Shown: positions 36,294-46,128 of the stretch, piece by piece | Position numbering within the stretch: the stretch's first letter is position 1 | How the letters are laid out: every line of letters begins with the position of its first letter | Notes under the pieces: model-generated | Database searches by the model: none | The model's input: the letters and a program-made list of their open reading frames with translations, nothing else | What the model was told of the DNA's origin: nothing | DNA from: Chitinophaga sp. HK235 | Lineage (GTDB): Bacteria > Bacteroidota > Bacteroidia > Chitinophagales > Chitinophagaceae | Direction of reading: 5' to 3' | Assembly (NCBI RefSeq): GCF_018255755.1 | Contig: NZ_CP073766.1 | Span: forward strand, 7,004,501 to 7,068,500 | DNA: 64,000 nucleotides | Made by a program: the position numbers and the translations under genes

Positions 36294-37451
36294 ATGGCTT
36301 TAAGCAGATGGAATATTATGGTTATGGCCCTGTGTACAGGGCTTATCGTTGCGAATATTTATTACAGCCAGCCTTTGCTGGTATTGATGAGTGAAGAATT
36401 TGGTGTCTCGGAAAGCAATGCCGGACAAGTAACGTTTTTTACGCAGGTAGGCTATGCGCTGGGACTGCTGTTTTGTGTGCCACTGGGCGACAAGCTGGAG
36501 CGTAAGGGACAGATCATTGCCATGACATTCACGGCCGTGCTGGCTTTAACAGCTGCGGGTTTCTCCCATAACATTACCATGCTCAAAATCACCGGATTGC
36601 TGATTGGTTTTACCTCAGTAGTGCCGCAATTGATTTTGCCGCTGGCGGCTAATCTTTCGGACGCTGCCAACAGAGGCAAGGTTATAGGAACTATTATGAG
36701 TGGTTTGCTGGTAGGGATTCTGCTGTCCAGAACGCTCAGCGGCGTAGTGGGGCATCATCTGGGCTGGAGAGCCATGTTCTGGATTGCAGCGGGTATCAGT
36801 TTGTTGCTGGTAGTGATTATGTTGTTCTCTTTCCCTAAAAGCCAGCCTAAGTTCGGAGGTAGTTATGGTGATCTGATGAAATCGCTGGTAACGCTGATCC
36901 GTGAGCAGCCCATGCTGCGGGAAGCATCTGCTATCAACGCCTGTTGTTTTGCGATGTTTGGTATGTTCTGGACGACGGTGGTATTTCTGCTTTCAGACAA
37001 GCCTTTCGGATATACCAGTGAACAGATCGGTCTGATGGGACTGGCAGCGGCTGCCGGAGCATTGGGAGCCCCGCTGATCGGCCGTATTGCCGACAAAAAG
37101 AATCCCCGGATCGCGATCGGCTACGGGATTATCTTTCTGCTGGCCGGTTATGGGATGTTTTATTTCTTCCAGACAAACATCATCGGAATCATCATTGGCA
37201 TCATCGCGATAGACCTCGGATTGCAGGGTATACATGTATCCAATCAGACCCGTATTTACGCATTGTTGCCGGAAGCCCGTAACCGCCTCAATACCGTATT
37301 TATGACGGCTAGTTTTATCGGTACTTCACTGGGGTCGGGGATTGGCCTGTGGGTGTGGTCGGTAGGTAAATGGAACGGAGTATGTGTGGCGGGTACTACA
37401 CTGATTCTGATAGCGCTGGTGATATACCTGGCTACTTACAAAAGAAAATAG
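36294..37451 (+). CDS. MFS transporter
   Basis: A 385-aa inner-membrane protein with about 12 membrane segments. The first (about 5-25) contains ANIYYSQPLLVLMSEEFG, a motif shared by a family of MFS exporters. The loop 2-3 motif is CVPLGDKLERKG, matching the MFS G-x-L-x-D-R-x-G pattern. The centre and end are typical of drug or sugar exporters. The start at MALSRW is preferred to an upstream ATG because a candidate promoter lies between them. Substrate unknown. Confidence 0.85.
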   Translation: MALSRWNIMVMALCTGLIVANIYYSQPLLVLMSEEFGVSESNAGQVTFFTQVGYALGLLFCVPLGDKLERKGQIIAMTFTAVLALTAAGFSHNITMLKITGLLIGFTSVVPQLILPLAANLSDAANRGKVIGTIMSGLLVGILLSRTLSGVVGHHLGWRAMFWIAAGISLLLVVIMLFSFPKSQPKFGGSYGDLMKSLVTLIREQPMLREASAINACCFAMFGMFWTTVVFLLSDKPFGYTSEQIGLMGLAAAAGALGAPLIGRIADKKNPRIAIGYGIIFLLAGYGMFYFFQTNIIGIIIGIIAIDLGLQGIHVSNQTRIYALLPEARNRLNTVFMTASFIGTSLGSGIGLWVWSVGKWNGVCVAGTTLILIALVIYLATYKRK

Positions 37452-37467
37452 TGCGATTGTTTATACA

Positions 37468-37508
37468 AATAAAACGGGAGTAGTTGATCACTACTCCCGT
37501 TTTATTTA
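37468..37508. terminator. Bidirectional terminator between the MFS and pyk genes
   Basis: An 18-bp perfect stem (AAATAAAACGGGAGTAGT and its complement) with a 5-nt loop TGATC, A-rich on one side and T-rich on the other. It serves both converging genes. Confidence 0.88.
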
Positions 37509-37526
37509 TTGAAATCGTTGTGAATA

Positions 37527-39014
37527 CTATTCTACTCTGGTAATCTTGAGTATGTTGGTAGGCAGGTGCAGTTTTACAGGCGTGCTACCAGTGTTTACGC
37601 ATACATCTCCAACTTTGATAAAGCCTCTTTCTTTCAGGATATTGATCTGATCAAATACGATATCGTCAAGGCTTTCTTCTTCTTCGTAGTAGAAGGCGCG
37701 TACACCCCAGCTGAGGCTCAGCTGGTTTACCAGTGTTCTTTCTTTGGTAAATACGTAGAGCGGAGAACGAGGACGGTAGCTGCTCAGCATAAAGCCGGTG
37801 TAGCCGCTTTGGGTCATACCGATGAGGGCGTCAGCGTCCAGGTCTTCAGCGATTTTACAAGCGTTGTAGCAGAGTGCGTCGCTGAGGAAGGTAGGAGAGT
37901 GGCGATGAGGGATCAGGTTACGGTTGTAGATGATCGCTTCTTTTTCCACTTCCTGAATGATTTTATTCATTGTCTGGATCACCAGTTCCGGGAATTGTCC
38001 GGTGGCGGTTTCACCGCTGAGCATTACTGCATCGGAGCCTTCCAGTACAGCGTTGGCTACGTCGGTGATTTCGCTACGGTTAGGACGGGTACGATCCATC
38101 ATACTTTCCATCATCTGTGTAGCCACGATAACGGGTTTCGCACGGTGGATACATTTGCGGATGATATCTTTCTGGATCATCGGGATCTGTTCTACCGGCA
38201 GTTCCACACCGAGGTCACCACGGGCGATCATTACGCCATCACTTTCCCAGATGATTTCTTTCAGGTTCTGGATGGCTTCCGGTTTTTCGATCTTGGAGAT
38301 CACTTTTATTTTAGAGTTCCGTGCTTCCAGGCGTTTGCGCAGGTCGCTCAGGTCTTTTACGCTTCTAACGAAAGACAGGGCTACCCAGTCCAGTTCCTGG
38401 TCTATGATGAATTCCAGATCCTGAATATCCTTTTCGGTCAGGGCAGGCAGGGATACTTTGGTATCGGGCAGGTTAAAGCCTTTTTTGGAAGACAGTACGC
38501 CTGGCAGTGATACTTCAGCTTTGATTTCGCCGGAAGGCGTGATTTCTTTTACTACGGTTTCAATTTTACCATCGTCCAGCAGAATTTTCTGTCCTGGTTT
38601 GAGATCTTTATACAGATCAGGGTAGGAAACGTAGATTTTTTCTTTGGTGCCTACTACTTTTTCGTTGATAAAGGTGAGGATATCACCTTTTACCAGCGGG
38701 AGGGCGTTATTTTCAATTTCGCCAACGCGGAGTTTGGGTCCTTGCAGATCTCCGAGGATGGCTACGTTGTAAGGTTCGGTTTTGTTGATCTGACGGATGT
38801 ATTCGATGATCCGCAGTTTATCCTCGTGCGAGCCGTGAGAGAAGTTGAGGCGGAACACGTTCACGCCCGCTTTCACTAATGCCAGCAGTTGTTCATAGGT
38901 ATCACTGGCAGGGCCTACAGTGGCAACGATTTTTGTTTTGCGGGAAGAGTGTGCTCTACCGGCAGCATTGTCCATCTGCTTGTGATAGTATTTCGAAAGA
39001 TCCTTTGTACTCAT
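37527..39014 (-). CDS. pyk: Pyruvate kinase
   Basis: A 495-aa pyruvate kinase, the last step of glycolysis (PEP and ADP to pyruvate and ATP). Landmarks are KIVATVGPASDT, FRLNFSHGSHE, MIARGDLGVELP (metal and substrate site, about 270), the catalytic KISKIEKPEAI and QMMESMMDRTRPNRSEITDVANAVLEG (split). It lies 12 bp after pfkA in the same operon, so two key glycolytic enzymes are co-expressed. Confidence 0.95.
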   Translation of the reverse strand: MSTKDLSKYYHKQMDNAAGRAHSSRKTKIVATVGPASDTYEQLLALVKAGVNVFRLNFSHGSHEDKLRIIEYIRQINKTEPYNVAILGDLQGPKLRVGEIENNALPLVKGDILTFINEKVVGTKEKIYVSYPDLYKDLKPGQKILLDDGKIETVVKEITPSGEIKAEVSLPGVLSSKKGFNLPDTKVSLPALTEKDIQDLEFIIDQELDWVALSFVRSVKDLSDLRKRLEARNSKIKVISKIEKPEAIQNLKEIIWESDGVMIARGDLGVELPVEQIPMIQKDIIRKCIHRAKPVIVATQMMESMMDRTRPNRSEITDVANAVLEGSDAVMLSGETATGQFPELVIQTMNKIIQEVEKEAIIYNRNLIPHRHSPTFLSDALCYNACKIAEDLDADALIGMTQSGYTGFMLSSYRPRSPLYVFTKERTLVNQLSLSWGVRAFYYEEEESLDDIVFDQINILKERGFIKVGDVCVNTGSTPVKLHLPTNILKITRVE

Positions 39015-39026
39015 AAGTCTTATTTT

Positions 39027-40007
39027 TTAACTCGCAAGAATTTTAACAATCTTAAACCATTCGGGGTCAATTTCCTGTTTGGCTTTAACAGCTTTGTCCA
39101 GGGGGGTATAATGGATCTTGTCGTTTACGATCCCGATCATGACATTGTGAATGCCTTCGAGGAGGGCGTCTACAGCGGCATAGCCCATACGGCTGGCCAG
39201 GATACGGTCTGTACAGGTGGGGGAGCCACCTCTTTGGATATGTCCGAGGATACATACTCTGGTATCCAGTTGCGGACAGGATTCTTTAATGCGGCGTGCT
39301 ACTTCATTGGCGCCTCCGGTGTCGTCACCTTCGGCTACTACGATCAGATTTACCAGTTTTTTGCGGCGTTCGTTGGCCTGCAGCTCTTCAATGATGTCGT
39401 TTAATTCGGTTTTACGTTCGGGCATCATAATATGCTCGGCACCGGTGGCAATACCACTGTGTAAAGCGATGTAACCGGCATCACGGCCCATTACCTCGAT
39501 TACAAACAGCCGGTCATGCGCATCTGCAGTATCCCTGATTTTGTCAATGGCTTCGATTGCAGTGTTAACTGCGGTGTCAAATCCAATTGTGAAATCAGTA
39601 CCTGCAATGTCCTTATCAATAGTACCAGGCAAGCCTATACAGGGAATATCAAATTCCTGGCTGAATTTCTGCGCTCCATTAAACGAACCATCTCCCCCTA
39701 TCACTATCAATCCGTCAATGTTGTGCTTTTTCAGATTCTCATAAGCCTTTTTTCGCCCTTCATATTCATAGAACTCTTTGCACCGGGCGGTCTTTAAGAT
39801 GGTGCCCCCTCGTTGAATGATGTTGGCAACTGATTTGGATTCCATCGGGAAGATTTCATTCTTCAGAATTCCCCTATATCCATACATGACGCCGAACACA
39901 TTCAGCTGATGATAAATGCCCGTTCTTACAACGGCGCGAACTGCTGCGTTCATGCCCGGAGCATCTCCGCCTGATGTAAGGACTGCAATGTTGTTCAATT
40001 TTTTCAT
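39027..40007 (-). CDS. pfkA: ATP-dependent 6-phosphofructokinase
   Basis: A 326-aa bacterial PfkA: LTSGGDAPGMNAAVRAVV (nucleotide loop), VIGGDGSFNGA, catalytic PGTIDKDIAGTDFTIGFDTA (Asp in TIDKD) and EVMGRDAGYIAL. The GGDGS motif and PGTIDKD indicate the ATP-dependent form. First gene of the pfkA-pyk operon, with a TAnnTTTG element 33 bp upstream. Confidence 0.95.
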   Translation of the reverse strand: MKKLNNIAVLTSGGDAPGMNAAVRAVVRTGIYHQLNVFGVMYGYRGILKNEIFPMESKSVANIIQRGGTILKTARCKEFYEYEGRKKAYENLKKHNIDGLIVIGGDGSFNGAQKFSQEFDIPCIGLPGTIDKDIAGTDFTIGFDTAVNTAIEAIDKIRDTADAHDRLFVIEVMGRDAGYIALHSGIATGAEHIMMPERKTELNDIIEELQANERRKKLVNLIVVAEGDDTGGANEVARRIKESCPQLDTRVCILGHIQRGGSPTCTDRILASRMGYAAVDALLEGIHNVMIGIVNDKIHYTPLDKAVKAKQEIDPEWFKIVKILAS

Positions 40008-40039
40008 ATAAATTGCTAAAAAAATATCTTAAAGGCGCA

Positions 40040-40047
40040 CAAAAATA
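40040..40047 (-). promoter_or_regulatory. Candidate -7 promoter element of pfkA-pyk
   Basis: TATTTTTG on the minus strand fits TAnnTTTG, 33 bp before the pfkA start. No good -33 element was found. Confidence 0.35.
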
Positions 40048-40144
40048 ACATTTTGCAATTGTTTTCTAACAGTTATCTGATGAAATAACCTAAATATTTA
40101 ATTTTAATCAAACAAAGTAGCGAATTTTTTTAAAAAATATAGGC

Positions 40145-42268
40145 ATGTTGAAAAAGACTAATAAGAGTTGGTTGATATTAGGCATGAGTTTAATGACTAT
40201 GGAAGGAATAGCACAACAAATGAAGCCGCAATATCCCATTGCTAAAAAAGTGGACACAGTAGACGATTATCACGGTACCCGGATCCCAGACCCTTACCGC
40301 TGGCTCGAAGATGATCACAGCGCAGAAACAAAAGCCTGGGTGGATGCAGAAAACAAAGTGACCCAGGATTATCTCGCTACCATCCCTTTCCGCGCAGAAA
40401 TTAAAAAAAGACTGGAAGAACTATGGAACTATCCAAAGACCGGTGCTCCCGTAAAACACGGCCATTATTATTACTTCTTTAAAAATGATGGCCTGCAGAA
40501 CCAGGCTGTGCTTTATCGTTCTGCTACACCCGGCGGTACTCCGGAAGTATTTATCGATCCTAACAAATTATCTGCCGCAGGCACTACCGCCCTGGGCAAC
40601 CTCTCCTTCTCCAAAGACGGGAAATATGCGGCCTACCTGATCGCCAAAGCAGGCTCCGACTGGCAGGAAGCTTATGTGATGGACGTTGCCACCCGCCAAC
40701 TGCTGTCCGACAAACTGGAATGGATCAAGTTCAGCGGACTTTCCTGGAGAGGCAATGGCTTTTACTACAGCCGCTATGATAAACCGGATGAACAAGGTAA
40801 ACTCTCTAAAAAGAATGAGTTCCAGAAAGTATACTATCATAAAATAGGTGCTCCACAAGACCAGGATGAACTGGTATATGTGGATAAAGATCATCCGCTC
40901 CGTTCTGCCGGCGTGAGTGTAACTGAAGATGAACGTTTCCTTATCCTCTCCACCTCAGAAGGTACTTCCGGCAAAGAGCTGTGGTATCGTGATCTGCAGA
41001 ACCCTGCACAGACTTCCTTTTCTCTGCTGGTTAAAGGATTTGAGCACGAACCTACTGTTATTGACAACGATGGCGGAAATCTGCTGGTGAGTACCAATCA
41101 TCAGGCTCCCAACTATAAAATTGTACTGATCGATCCGGCTCATCCGGCGGAAGAAAACTGGAAAACAATTGTGCCTGAAAAGAAAGAGGCATTGCAAAAC
41201 GTTGGTAATGCCGGTGGAAAATTATTTGTGTCTTACCTGAAGGATGCCTCCACCCGTGTATTTCAATACGACTACAAAGGCAAGCTGGAACAGGATATCA
41301 AGCTGCCCGGTATAGGTACTGCCACTGGTTTTGATGGGAAGAAGGAAGATCAGGAACTGTTTTATACCTATACTTCCTATGTAACACCTCCCACAATATA
41401 TAAGTATGATATCAAACAGGGAAAATCCACGCTTTATAATAAAGCAGAGGTGAAATTCAACCCGGATGATTATGAAACAAAACAGGTGTTTTTCACCAGT
41501 AAAGATGGTACCAAAGTGCCGATGTTCCTGTCATCCAAAAAGGGACTGAAAAACAATGGTAACAATCCTGTGCTGATCTATGGTTATGGTGGTTTTAATA
41601 TTCCGCAGACACCTGGCTTCAGCGTGTCTAATCTCTATTTTATGGAGCAGGGTGGTACCTATGCTGTGGTTGCGCTTCGCGGAGGCAGTGAATATGGAGA
41701 AGCCTGGCACCAGGCCGGTATGAAAGAGAAAAAACAAAATGTATTTGATGACTTCATTGGTGCTGCTGAATACCTGGTAAAAACCAAATACACCAATCCT
41801 TCCAAAATAGCGATCCGTGGCGGTTCCAACGGAGGCCTGCTGGTAGGTGCCTGTATGACACAGCGTCCGGACCTCTTTAAAGTGGCTTTGCCTGCAGTTG
41901 GGGTGATGGACATGCTGCGTTTCCAGAAGTTCACCATTGGCTGGGCATGGGCTACAGAATATGGCAGCAGTGATCATACAGAAGATTTTAAATATCTGAT
42001 AAAATATTCTCCACTGCATAATCTGAAGGCTGGTGTTTCTTATCCGGCAACGATGGTGACCACTGCAGACCATGATGACCGTGTAGTGCCGGCACACTCC
42101 TTTAAGTTTGCAGCCACACTGCAGGCCAGTCATGCAGGACCCAATCCTGTGCTGATACGCGTTGAAACGCAGGCAGGACATGGCGCAGGTAAACCTACCT
42201 CCAAGCTGATTGATGAGGCCACCGATATCTGGGCCTTCACCATGTATAACTTAGGGATGAAGAAATAG
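40145..42268 (+). CDS. Prolyl oligopeptidase family serine peptidase (S9A)
   Basis: A 707-aa S9A peptidase that cleaves short peptides after proline. A signal peptide-like N-terminus (LILGMSLMTMEGIA-Q) suggests a periplasmic site. The N-terminal PYRWLEDDHSAETKAWVDAEN block and the propeller are typical. The triad is visible: Ser in RGGSNGGLLVGA, Asp in ADHDDRVVPAHS and His in AGHGAGKP. The gene appears monocistronic. Confidence 0.93.
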   Translation: MLKKTNKSWLILGMSLMTMEGIAQQMKPQYPIAKKVDTVDDYHGTRIPDPYRWLEDDHSAETKAWVDAENKVTQDYLATIPFRAEIKKRLEELWNYPKTGAPVKHGHYYYFFKNDGLQNQAVLYRSATPGGTPEVFIDPNKLSAAGTTALGNLSFSKDGKYAAYLIAKAGSDWQEAYVMDVATRQLLSDKLEWIKFSGLSWRGNGFYYSRYDKPDEQGKLSKKNEFQKVYYHKIGAPQDQDELVYVDKDHPLRSAGVSVTEDERFLILSTSEGTSGKELWYRDLQNPAQTSFSLLVKGFEHEPTVIDNDGGNLLVSTNHQAPNYKIVLIDPAHPAEENWKTIVPEKKEALQNVGNAGGKLFVSYLKDASTRVFQYDYKGKLEQDIKLPGIGTATGFDGKKEDQELFYTYTSYVTPPTIYKYDIKQGKSTLYNKAEVKFNPDDYETKQVFFTSKDGTKVPMFLSSKKGLKNNGNNPVLIYGYGGFNIPQTPGFSVSNLYFMEQGGTYAVVALRGGSEYGEAWHQAGMKEKKQNVFDDFIGAAEYLVKTKYTNPSKIAIRGGSNGGLLVGACMTQRPDLFKVALPAVGVMDMLRFQKFTIGWAWATEYGSSDHTEDFKYLIKYSPLHNLKAGVSYPATMVTTADHDDRVVPAHSFKFAATLQASHAGPNPVLIRVETQAGHGAGKPTSKLIDEATDIWAFTMYNLGMKK

Positions 42269-42451
42269 CGCATCTTTTTCGCTGATCAGGGGCTGATGGA
42301 AAGCACAGGACAATAATGCCGGTGCTTTCTGTCAGCCCCTGACTGTTGCTGGCAGCAGCCTGTCCGAAAAAAAATATGGGGTGGGAGGTAAATGCTGAAT
42401 GCCGACAGCTATTTTTTCTTATCTTTAAAGACAGCGTACTAATATGGCATT

Positions 42452-43348
42452 ATGAAGGTATTAATTACAGGTTGCAATGGACTATTGGGACAGCATCTGA
42501 TCCCTCTTTTTGTCCAAAACAAGACATACGATGTAATAGCCACCGGACGAGGTGCTAACCGTTCCCCTCAGCACGACCATTACATTTATGAGGCTGTCAA
42601 TCTCCGCGATGCGGGAAGTGTACAGCAACTGGTACAGAAACATCAGCCGGATCTCATCATCCACAGTGGCGCAATGTCACAGGTGGACGAATGTGAGAAG
42701 AACAAGGATGCCTGTTGGGACACCAACGTAGGCGCTACACGTTACCTCGTGAATGCAGCGGAAAAAATAAATGCTGCCTTTATCTTCCTCTCCACCGATT
42801 TCGTTTTTGATGGACTCAACGGCCCCTATGATGAAGAAGCTCCTGTTAATCCCATCAATTACTATGGTACCAGCAAAGTGGCGGCGGAAAGACTGGTTCA
42901 CAACAGTAAGCTGCAGTGGGCTATAGTACGTACCGTACTGGTATATGGTGTGGTAAACGACCCTCACCGCAGTAATATGATCACCTGGGTGAAAAATAAT
43001 CTGCAGCAGGGGAAAAAGATCAAGGTGGTAGATGATCAGTGGCGCACACCTACCTTATGTCAGGACCTGGCACAGGGATGCCTGCTGATCGCGGAAAAGA
43101 AAGCCACCGGTATCTTCAATATCTCCGGAAAAGAAGTCCTCACCCCTTACGACATGGCCATTAAAACGGCAGAATATTTCCAGCTGGACAAAAGCCTGGT
43201 GGAAAAAATCAGCTCCAAAAGCCTCGCCCAGCCTGCTGCCCGGCCGGCAAAAACCGGGCTGATCATCGACAGGGCCGAAAAAGAACTGGGTTACAGTCCC
43301 CATACTTTTGCCGAGGGGCTGGATATTGTGGCGGCGGAGATCCGGTAA
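42452..43348 (+). CDS. RmlD-like SDR family oxidoreductase
   Basis: A 298-aa extended SDR with an N-terminal nucleotide motif GCNGLLGQH, a catalytic YYGTSK (Tyr and Lys, about 136-141) and STDFVFDGLNGPYDE, typical of the dTDP-4-dehydrorhamnose reductase group. No other rhamnose genes are nearby, so the substrate is open. It converges on the HU/SPOR gene, 3 bp apart. Confidence 0.85.
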   Translation: MKVLITGCNGLLGQHLIPLFVQNKTYDVIATGRGANRSPQHDHYIYEAVNLRDAGSVQQLVQKHQPDLIIHSGAMSQVDECEKNKDACWDTNVGATRYLVNAAEKINAAFIFLSTDFVFDGLNGPYDEEAPVNPINYYGTSKVAAERLVHNSKLQWAIVRTVLVYGVVNDPHRSNMITWVKNNLQQGKKIKVVDDQWRTPTLCQDLAQGCLLIAEKKATGIFNISGKEVLTPYDMAIKTAEYFQLDKSLVEKISSKSLAQPAARPAKTGLIIDRAEKELGYSPHTFAEGLDIVAAEIR

Positions 43349-43351
43349 ACA

Positions 43352-44320
43352 CTAGAACTCCAGATAAGCCTTATGAATTTTAAATTCACTTTGTTTTTCC
43401 TGCAATACACTAGTGGTATCTATCGGTAAGGATTTTACCGGTACAGCCACTTTATACAGGTTGTCTTTGTGGTATAACACCACATTCTGTTCCCAGGACT
43501 TTCTTTTGGCTACTTTATGGGCTGCCGTCAGACTGTCTTTATATTCTTCCAATATTACAAAATAGGAAATGGAGTCCGGTGCTGCCGGAACAGCGGTCGT
43601 TACGGTCTCCGACGGGGCTTGCTGCGTAGTGTCTACTACGGTATCTGCCGGAGGACGTGCAGGTGCAGGAGGTGGCACTTCGTGTACGCTCTGGCGACCG
43701 ATATACCACCATGCGCCCAGGCCTCCGAGGAGGATCACAGCGCCGGCCACGGCCCACCACCACTTAAAAATACCGCCTTCAGTGACTGCTTCCAGCGTGT
43801 CTTCCTCTGCTGCTGTCATTAACGGCTCTACCGGTTCCGGTGGTTTGGGCGGTGTTACCGGTGTAACAGCCATGGTAGGCTGTATGGCCGGCAGTGCAGC
43901 AGGGGCGGGTGGTTCTTCCCTTTGTATAGGAGCTATGGGTAAATCGGCAGGATTTACTGGTAATTCTTCTGCATAAAAATGCAGGTTACCGGTAAAATCT
44001 CCCTGTAATCTGCCAATACCAGGCAGTTCCAGTGTCTTGCCGGATTCGAGTGCTGCTTTAAACTCTTCCAGATATTTCTCCAGCTTACGTTGTGCCACGG
44101 ATGGTACCAGGTTTTCCTTCAGGGCTATCCATTCCAGGCAGGAGCCGTCGTCTTGCCAGGACTGGCTGAAGATCACCTGGTCGCGGGGAGGCAGCAGCGT
44201 TTGTGTGGCTGCATCGTAGCGGGCCGGGAAATGTTGGATGGAGAAAGTGCCGACGTGAGGAACAACGCATACCCGTTGCCTGAACAGGACTTCCTGGATG
44301 TATTGCTGTAGTACCAACAT
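43352..44320 (-). CDS. HU-CCDC81 and SPOR domain membrane protein
   Basis: A 322-aa protein starting at MLVLQQYIQEVL. An upstream ATG at 44362 would lie inside a hairpin and is rejected. Two HU-like DNA-binding domains of the CCDC81 type are at the N-terminus (about 1-110: VCVVPHVGTFSI and LELPGIGRL). A Pro-rich linker, one membrane segment (187-207) and a C-terminal SPOR domain (about 255-322) follow. SPOR domains bind denuded peptidoglycan at the septum. The protein could join the nucleoid to the division site; this follows from the domains and is not shown. Confidence 0.82.
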   Translation of the reverse strand: MLVLQQYIQEVLFRQRVCVVPHVGTFSIQHFPARYDAATQTLLPPRDQVIFSQSWQDDGSCLEWIALKENLVPSVAQRKLEKYLEEFKAALESGKTLELPGIGRLQGDFTGNLHFYAEELPVNPADLPIAPIQREEPPAPAALPAIQPTMAVTPVTPPKPPEPVEPLMTAAEEDTLEAVTEGGIFKWWWAVAGAVILLGGLGAWWYIGRQSVHEVPPPAPARPPADTVVDTTQQAPSETVTTAVPAAPDSISYFVILEEYKDSLTAAHKVAKRKSWEQNVVLYHKDNLYKVAVPVKSLPIDTTSVLQEKQSEFKIHKAYLEF

Positions 44321-44358
44321 GAAGAGGTTTTTGTGGTTAAAATCATTCGCGAAAAGTA

Positions 44359-44397
44359 GCAAAGCAGCAAAGAAGTGTTACTTCTTTGCTGCTTTGC
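44359..44397 (-). terminator. Terminator hairpin after the beta-barrel gene
   Basis: A perfect 18-bp stem GCAAAGCAGCAAAGAAGT with a 3-nt loop, 21 bp past the end of the beta-barrel gene on the minus strand. The T-run after it is short. It lies just upstream of the HU/SPOR start, so that gene must have a promoter in a very short space or rely on read-through. Confidence 0.65.
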
Positions 44398-44417
44398 GAA
44401 CCCAATTTAGGTCAAAA

Positions 44418-46067
44418 TCAGAACTTCACCATAATTCCGCCTACGATGTTGAAACCGTAGGTAGGGTAAAGGTACCAGCGCTGATAATGGGAATTGAAGA
44501 TATTATTGGCGTTCAGCCATAAATTAAAGTTTTTGCCGATATCATAGGAAGCACCTGCATTGAGGTCCCATGCTCCTTTGGTTTTACCAAAATCTTTATT
44601 GGGCAGGAGATAGTAACTACCACTGAGTGCAAACAGATCGGCATTCAGGTGCAGTTTTTTAGCAAAGGTGTACTGTACAAACAGATCGCCCTGGAATGGC
44701 GGCAGATGCCATGGTTTTACTTCCGTTTCCTGTTTGTTATAGTTGTACCAGTCAAAAGTTACCCTTGCCTGGAATTTTTCTTCTTCGATATATCCTACTT
44801 CTGCATGGAGCTGGAAGGCGCGCAACTGTTCTTCGTTGCGGGTAGTGAAGTATTTGGTATCAGCGCTGTCGTTTACAAACAGCGGCAGGTTGTACCAGGT
44901 AACGGCCGCAAACTTGGTGTTATAGTTGAAATGGCTGCCCAGCGTTCCTTTGATACCGGTATATTTTTCTTCAACACGGGTGTTGAGCATACCTGCCGGC
45001 AGGCCTGCCAGGAACGGATTTTTGTTGGCCAGGTTGCGGTAGGAGTTTTTATCAAAATAGGAAATCCAACCGCTGCTGAGGATCAGCTTTTTGCGTATCA
45101 GGTGTGATTCGTTGACGATATCAGGCAACAGATAAAATTTATCGTTGGTCCAGGTAGGATTAACACCTGCATGCAGCACAAATCCCGGCTTGATGATGTC
45201 TACAGCCGGATGAATGGCCACTACGTTGTTGTTGATGGTCCTGTTGTTGTCCTGTTTATAGGTAGACAGGTCAAAAACACCTTCTGCCTTGATATAGATA
45301 TCTTCAAACACCTGTTTACGCACTGGTATTTTGGCGATGAAGGTATTTTCTGTGCGTTTATACGAATCATTAAAGAGGATGAACTTCACCTGTGGCTGGA
45401 ACTCAAATGCCCAGTCGTGCTGGGGGCGGTTTTTCAGTCCTACCTGAGCCGTCAGCTGGTTGAAGGTTTGTGCCACATCACTTTTGGAATATTTGATGGT
45501 GTCGTGGTTATAGCCGTAATAGTGAATGGTATTGCGGTCGTAACCCAGGCTGGCGTCCAGCTGGAACTTGGGCAGGAGATAGGAGCCGGAAGCCAGTACA
45601 TTCAGGTTGCTATAGTTCTGGTCCGGGATGTCTTTGCCCTGGGAGCCGGTATAGTTCACATACAGGCCGTAGTTATAGTTGTCTTTTCTGCCACTGCCGA
45701 AGCCTGCCTGCACAAACGGTGTTTTATAGTTGCCATAACCCAGTTTGATAAAGTTGTTCTGCAGCATCGCCAGGGAGTCTTTACCCAGTGCCAGGGGTTT
45801 GATCGGGGCTGCCTGATACATGAAGTTCAGGTTGAGCGCCGGTACCTGGTATTTGAGTATAGGCCTGCTGGTGTCTACACCTGGCAGGGAGGCTGTCAGG
45901 TTGAGTTTATAGGCATCCCGGAGTTTGGGCTGATTGGTGGAAATGATGTCGATCGTTTCCTGTTTCAGTGGCTCCTGGGCCCATGCCTGCTGCTGATGCA
46001 GGATACCTGCCAGGCACATCGCTGCTATGGCAAAAGCGCGTTTGTTATGTATGGTATGAATGTTCAT
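44418..46067 (-). CDS. Outer-membrane beta-barrel protein (TonB-receptor-like, without plug)
   Basis: A 549-aa protein with a signal peptide (residues 1-30, cleavage near AWA-Q). The rest shows alternating strands rich in Tyr and Asn (YNYGLYVNYTGSQGKD, FQLDASLGYDRNTIHYYGY), and it ends in a barrel-type NANNIFNSHYQRWYLYP segment with terminal Phe. It resembles the barrel of TonB-dependent receptors, but no plug domain or TonB box was seen. It lies 61 bp downstream of a large TPR gene on the same strand. Confidence 0.75.
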   Translation of the reverse strand: MNIHTIHNKRAFAIAAMCLAGILHQQQAWAQEPLKQETIDIISTNQPKLRDAYKLNLTASLPGVDTSRPILKYQVPALNLNFMYQAAPIKPLALGKDSLAMLQNNFIKLGYGNYKTPFVQAGFGSGRKDNYNYGLYVNYTGSQGKDIPDQNYSNLNVLASGSYLLPKFQLDASLGYDRNTIHYYGYNHDTIKYSKSDVAQTFNQLTAQVGLKNRPQHDWAFEFQPQVKFILFNDSYKRTENTFIAKIPVRKQVFEDIYIKAEGVFDLSTYKQDNNRTINNNVVAIHPAVDIIKPGFVLHAGVNPTWTNDKFYLLPDIVNESHLIRKKLILSSGWISYFDKNSYRNLANKNPFLAGLPAGMLNTRVEEKYTGIKGTLGSHFNYNTKFAAVTWYNLPLFVNDSADTKYFTTRNEEQLRAFQLHAEVGYIEEEKFQARVTFDWYNYNKQETEVKPWHLPPFQGDLFVQYTFAKKLHLNADLFALSGSYYLLPNKDFGKTKGAWDLNAGASYDIGKNFNLWLNANNIFNSHYQRWYLYPTYGFNIVGGIMVKF

Positions 46068-46128
46068 GCTGTCGTAGTCTTAATTCTCAAAATCCAAAAA
46101 TTTCAAAATTTTAAAATTTCAAAATGGT

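Noticed and set aside
37566..38510. Long open frame antisense to pyk
   Set aside because: It has no start signal or family features. The minus strand encodes an unmistakable pyruvate kinase.
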